From contig JANXRK010000016.1 of NCBI GenBank assembly GCA_025353045.1, forward strand, positions 1-8,037: a stretch of DNA of 8,037 nt. Direction: 5' to 3'. This stretch comes from Candidatus Tayloriibacteriota bacterium. GTDB lineage: Bacteria > Patescibacteriota > Minisyncoccia > Phycocordibacterales > PALSA-1337. The translations under genes were made by a program, and so were the position numbers. Under the pieces are notes generated by a model. The model was not told where the DNA came from. It made no database searches and saw only the letters and a program-made list of their open reading frames with translations. Shown one piece after another: positions 4,883 through 8,037 of this stretch. Each line of letters opens with the position of its first letter. The first letter of the stretch is position 1.

Positions 4883-5956
4883 GTGACTGTCATAATATTC
4901 TTAATTGTTCTAGCGGTCCTCATCTTTGTCCACGAATTAGGGCACTTTTTGCTTGCTCGAGCTTGTGGAATACGAGTCGATGCTTTTGCTCTAGGATTTG
5001 GTCCTAAACTTTTTAGTAAAACTGTAGGAGAGACAACGTATTCACTCAATCTCATTCCTTTCGGAGGATATGTCAAAATATTTGGAGAAAATCCTGACGA
5101 TGATTCATTGAATGGTCCAGACAAAGAAAGAAGTTTCGTCCATAAAAATAAATTGAAGCAAGTTATAGTCTTGATTGCTGGTATTTTTTTTAACTTCGTC
5201 TTTGCTTGGATTTTGATCTCTTTTGCCTTTTCTATTGGGGTTCCCGCCTCCGTTGAAAGTTATCCTGAATATAAAGATCAAATGAAGAATCCACATGTCA
5301 CTATTACTTTTGTAAATGCTGGATCGCCTGCGGAAAAGGCTGGATTGAGGGGTGGAGACGTTCTTGTCGCAAATTCTCTTGAAGAAGTTCAAAAAGATAT
5401 AAATAATAGTAAGACAAATGGAATTCAGATTTCATACCTACGAAATGGAGTGGCTTCAACAACAAAAATAATTGCAGAAGAGGGAATTGTTCCTGATAAA
5501 TATGCTATTGGTATTGCTATGGATAATATCGCTACTTTGAAGCTTCCTTTTTATAAAGCGGTTCTAGAAAGTATTCGATTTACTTTGCATAGTATTCTTT
5601 TGACAGTTATCGGTCTTTACAATCTCGTGGCTGGAATATTCCATGGAACTTCAAGTCTTTCTTCAGTAACAGGGCCAATTGGTATTGCTGGACTTATTGG
5701 AGATGCAGCGCGACTAGGATTTACGTATCTCATAATGTTTACTGCTATTATTTCTATCAATCTTGGAGTTTTAAATCTTATTCCATTTCCAGCCCTTGAT
5801 GGTGGAAGAATTCTTTTTGTCATTATTGAAGCCATTATTCGAAGACCAATTAAGCCAGCTATTGCAAATACCGTAAATGCAATTGGTTTCGGTCTCCTCA
5901 TTTTGCTTATGATTATTGTAACGTATCGAGATATTGTAAATTTGTTTGTGAAATAA
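4883..5956 (+). CDS. rseP: RseP-type site-2 intramembrane zinc metalloprotease (M50)
   Basis: Site-2 proteases cut membrane-embedded regulators such as anti-sigma factors, or remnant signal peptides, within the bilayer. The zinc site is intact: HELGH at 17-21 in the first membrane helix, and NLIPFPALDGGR at 298-309, whose Asp (D306) is the third ligand. GFGPKL (38-43) and GGYVKIFGE (61-69) are the usual family loops. Membrane segments are about 2-24, 92-118, 280-300 and 325-353. A single PDZ domain (about 139-200, with SPAEKAGLRGGDVLV) lies between helices 2 and 3; E. coli RseP has two PDZ domains, and many Gram-positive and CPR homologues have one. The start is GTG at 4883, the only start that keeps the first helix, 5 bases after the frr stop with no close Shine-Dalgarno. 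No sigma/anti-sigma pair is in the window, so the substrate is unknown. Confidence 0.96.
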   Translation: MTVIIFLIVLAVLIFVHELGHFLLARACGIRVDAFALGFGPKLFSKTVGETTYSLNLIPFGGYVKIFGENPDDDSLNGPDKERSFVHKNKLKQVIVLIAGIFFNFVFAWILISFAFSIGVPASVESYPEYKDQMKNPHVTITFVNAGSPAEKAGLRGGDVLVANSLEEVQKDINNSKTNGIQISYLRNGVASTTKIIAEEGIVPDKYAIGIAMDNIATLKLPFYKAVLESIRFTLHSILLTVIGLYNLVAGIFHGTSSLSSVTGPIGIAGLIGDAARLGFTYLIMFTAIISINLGVLNLIPFPALDGGRILFVIIEAIIRRPIKPAIANTVNAIGFGLLILLMIIVTYRDIVNLFVK

Positions 5957-5974
5957 AAGATTGTGCGATATGAT
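5946..5974 (+). promoter_or_regulatory. proS promoter overlapping the rseP stop
   Basis: TTGTGA (5946-5951, a 4-of-6 -35) and TATGAT (5969-5974) are 17 bases apart. The ATG at 5981 follows the -10 after exactly 6 bases, so the mRNA would begin at the start codon. The -35 lies in the last rseP codons. Read-through from frr-rseP is also likely. Confidence 0.45.
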
Positions 5975-5980
5975 AACGAG

Positions 5981-7216
5981 ATGAAACAATCTCAACTTTT
6001 CACTAAGACTCGCAAAGATGCTCCAAAGGACGAAGTTTCAAAGAATGCCCAACTTCTCATTCGTGCAGGCTTTATTCACAAGGAAATGGCTGGGGTTTAT
6101 TCATTTTTGCCATTGGGACTTCGGGTTTTGAAAAAGATAGAAAATATTATTCGAGAAGAGATGAATAAGATTGGTGGACAGGAACTTTCTTTGACGGCAC
6201 TACAAGATAAACAAGTTTGGGAAAAGACTGGTAGGTGGGATGATGCTGTGCTCGATGTGTGGTTCAAGATAAAATTGAAGAATGAAACAGAACTCGGTTT
6301 AGGAACAACTCACGAAGAGCAGCTTACGAATCTAATGAAAGATTATATTCGTTCGTATAGAGATTTTCCTATTTATGCATATCAATTTCAAACAAAATTT
6401 CGAAATGAAATCCGTGCAAAGTCTGGAATTATGAGATGTCGAGAGTTTTTGATGAAGGATTTATATTCTTTCTCAAGAGATGAAAAAGAGCATGCTGATT
6501 TTTATGAAAAAACAAAGCAAGCTTATATAAATATTTTCAATAAAGTTGGTCTTGGAGACACGACGTATCTAACATTTGCTTCTGGAGGAAGTTTTTCTCC
6601 TTTTTCACATGAATTTCAGACACTGACTGAAGCTGGTGAAGATTCTATTTTTATTGATGAAAAGAAGGGAATTGCTATCAATCGTGAGGTTTTGACTGAC
6701 GATGTTTTGGAAGAGTTACAAATAAAAAGAGAGGATTTGGTTGAGAGAAAAACTGTGGAAGTTGGAAATATTTTTTCACTTGGAACGAGGTTCTCTGATG
6801 CATTGGAACTTCATTATATTGATGAAAAGGGAGAGAAGAAGCCGGTGATCATGGGAAGTTATGGAATTGGTCCAGGAAGAGTGATGGGAACTATCGCTGA
6901 AACTCTTTCAGATGTAAATGGACTTGTGTGGCCTACGACTGTTGCTCCTTTTGGTATTCATCTTATCTCTATAGAAGATAAATCAGGAAAAGTTAAAGCT
7001 GAAGCAGATAAGATGTATGAAAGACTTACAGCCAAGGGAATGGAAGTTCTTTACGATGATCGAGACGTGCGAGCTGGAGAGAAATTTGCGGACAGTGATT
7101 TGATCGGAATCCCCCTTCGAATCGTTATGAGTGAAAAAACTTTAGAAAAAGGTGAAGTAGAGACAAAAGATCGCATGACAGGCAAAATTGAAATGATCAA
7201 AAATGAAAGAATTTAA
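5981..7216 (+). CDS. proS: Prolyl-tRNA synthetase, short form without the INS editing domain
   Basis: ProS is a class II synthetase that charges tRNA-Pro with proline in the cytoplasm. The 411 residues show the ATP/proline site TTHEEQ (109-114), motif 2 from QFQTKFRNEIRAKSG into IMRCREFLMKDLYSF (135-164), the SHEFQTLTEAGED block (209-221), motif 3 GSYGIGPGRVMG (292-303) and a full anticodon-binding domain (about 318-405, with DDRDVRAGEKFADSDLIGIP at 359-378). Typical bacterial ProS is about 570 residues because a roughly 180-residue INS domain that deacylates Ala-tRNA-Pro lies between motifs 2 and 3; here only about 40 residues (222-262) join those parts. Motif 3 reads GIGPGR where GIGVSR is usual. 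I chose ATG 5981 over the in-frame GTG 5963 because of the leaderless -10 and because MKQSQLFTKT is the usual N-terminus. It overlaps the next gene by 14 bases. Confidence 0.97.
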   Translation: MKQSQLFTKTRKDAPKDEVSKNAQLLIRAGFIHKEMAGVYSFLPLGLRVLKKIENIIREEMNKIGGQELSLTALQDKQVWEKTGRWDDAVLDVWFKIKLKNETELGLGTTHEEQLTNLMKDYIRSYRDFPIYAYQFQTKFRNEIRAKSGIMRCREFLMKDLYSFSRDEKEHADFYEKTKQAYINIFNKVGLGDTTYLTFASGGSFSPFSHEFQTLTEAGEDSIFIDEKKGIAINREVLTDDVLEELQIKREDLVERKTVEVGNIFSLGTRFSDALELHYIDEKGEKKPVIMGSYGIGPGRVMGTIAETLSDVNGLVWPTTVAPFGIHLISIEDKSGKVKAEADKMYERLTAKGMEVLYDDRDVRAGEKFADSDLIGIPLRIVMSEKTLEKGEVETKDRMTGKIEMIKNERI

Positions 7217-8037
7217 AGATAAAATTTATAGATATTTATCCAACGATATAGGTATTGATTTAGGCACAGCTAATACGTTGGTATATCTCAAGGGGCATGG
7301 AATAGTGGTCAATGAGCCATCGGTGGTTGCAGTCAATCAAAAAACTGGAAGAGTGGTGGCTGTTGGAACTGTTGCAAAAGATATGCTTGGTAGAACACCT
7401 CCACACATCATGGCGGTGCGACCACTTGTGGATGGAGTGATTTCTGATTTTGAAGTGACTGAAGAAATGATTTCGTATTTGGTTAAAAAAGCAGAAACAT
7501 ATTCTAAAAAAATTCTAGGGCCGCGAGTGGTTGTTGGAGTTCCTTCTGGCGTTACAAATGTGGAGATCCGCGCCGTGAGAGATGCAACACGAAATGCTGG
7601 TGCTCGAGAGGTTTATATTGTTGAAGAACCAATGGCTGGAGCTATTGGAATTCGTATGCCCATCCATGATCCTGTTGGGAGTATGATTATTGATATTGGA
7701 GGCGGAACGACTGATATTGCTATCATCTCGCTTGGAGGGATTGTGCGATCAAAAAATCTTAAAGTTGCTGGAGATAAACTTAACAATGATATCATTTCAT
7801 ATATTCGAAATGAATTTAAAATTTTGATTGGTGAAAAGACTGCTGAGTTTATAAAAATTGCAGTAGGAGCGATTATTACCAAAGAACCTCTCGAGACCAC
7901 GATACGTGGCCGGGATCTCATCACTGGTTTGCCTCGAGAGGTGGTTATCACTGATTCAGATATTCGTGAGGCTATTTCTTCGTCGATCGACACACTCGTT
8001 GAAGCTGCAAAAGAAATTTTGGAAACAACTCCGCCAG
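7203..8037 (+). CDS. mreB: MreB/Mbl-like actin homologue (second paralogue), cut by right edge
   Basis: The open frame gives 278 codons and runs off the window, so roughly 60-65 residues of a normal MreB are missing. Present are DIGIDLGTANTLVYL (15-29), the catalytic Glu in VEEPMAGAIG (E142), DIGGGTTDIAIISLGG (164-179), and RGRDLITGLPRE (235-246). The N-terminus MKEFKDKIYRYLSND places F4, I8, Y11 and L12 on one face and charged residues on the other, like the membrane-binding amphipathic helix of E. coli MreB; the first paralogue lacks this. ATG 7203 lies inside the proS end (14-base overlap, different frame), with no Shine-Dalgarno and only a weak AATGAT box, so expression probably depends on the frr-rseP-proS transcript. 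In related genomes mreC and penicillin-binding-protein genes often follow mreB, but that cannot be seen here. Confidence 0.95.
   Translation, partial: MKEFKDKIYRYLSNDIGIDLGTANTLVYLKGHGIVVNEPSVVAVNQKTGRVVAVGTVAKDMLGRTPPHIMAVRPLVDGVISDFEVTEEMISYLVKKAETYSKKILGPRVVVGVPSGVTNVEIRAVRDATRNAGAREVYIVEEPMAGAIGIRMPIHDPVGSMIIDIGGGTTDIAIISLGGIVRSKNLKVAGDKLNNDIISYIRNEFKILIGEKTAEFIKIAVGAIITKEPLETTIRGRDLITGLPREVVITDSDIREAISSSIDTLVEAAKEILETTPP

Noticed and set aside
5963..5980. GTG start giving a six-residue longer ProS
   Set aside because: The extra codons overlap the proS -10 box, and the usual ProS N-terminus starts at MKQSQLF.
1..8037. CRISPR arrays, tRNA/rRNA genes, prophage or defence genes, and recoded TGA
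   Set aside because: No regularly spaced repeats, no RNA gene signatures beyond the intergenic candidate, no defence or phage proteins, and no core gene needs TGA to be read as an amino acid.

Overview
The window looks like part of a small-genome Candidate Phyla Radiation (Patescibacteria) chromosome, most likely Parcubacteria-like. The support is indirect. The genes are AT-rich and tightly packed. The delta' subunit is minimal and the prolyl-tRNA synthetase is short. Almost no gene has a Shine-Dalgarno sequence, and several have a -10 box only 6-9 bases before the start codon. Stops include TGA, TAG and TAA, and no in-frame TGA is needed, so the standard bacterial code fits.

Region 1 (1-730) is an accessory island. 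It begins with the N-terminus of an IS30-like transposase on the minus strand, cut by the window edge. Next comes a GC-rich ORF for an unrecognised 177-residue protein whose base composition is unlike the rest, and then a strong hairpin. Region 2 (731-2340) holds a minus-strand gene in which an XRE-type helix-turn-helix domain is fused to a full-length MurA-family enolpyruvyl transferase. It diverges from mreB across a roughly 70-base gap that contains both promoters and a perfect 16-base palindrome inside the murA promoter.

Region 3 (2340-4050) is mreB followed by a short clamp-loader delta'-like gene. Region 4 (4051-4325) has no confident protein gene. It holds a well-formed promoter, a foldable segment of about 130 nt and a strong terminator hairpin, so a small stable RNA (or a leader of frr) is likely. 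Region 5 (4326-8037) is a compact run of frr (ribosome recycling), rseP (site-2 intramembrane protease), proS (lacking the editing insertion) and a second mreB that overlaps proS and leaves the window.

Cell-wall and shape functions (a MurA-like enzyme and two MreB paralogues) are interleaved with translation genes (frr, proS), a replication gene and a membrane protease. The most interesting items are the HTH-MurA fusion with a candidate operator in its own promoter, the unidentified small RNA locus upstream of frr, and the recurring near-leaderless promoter layout.
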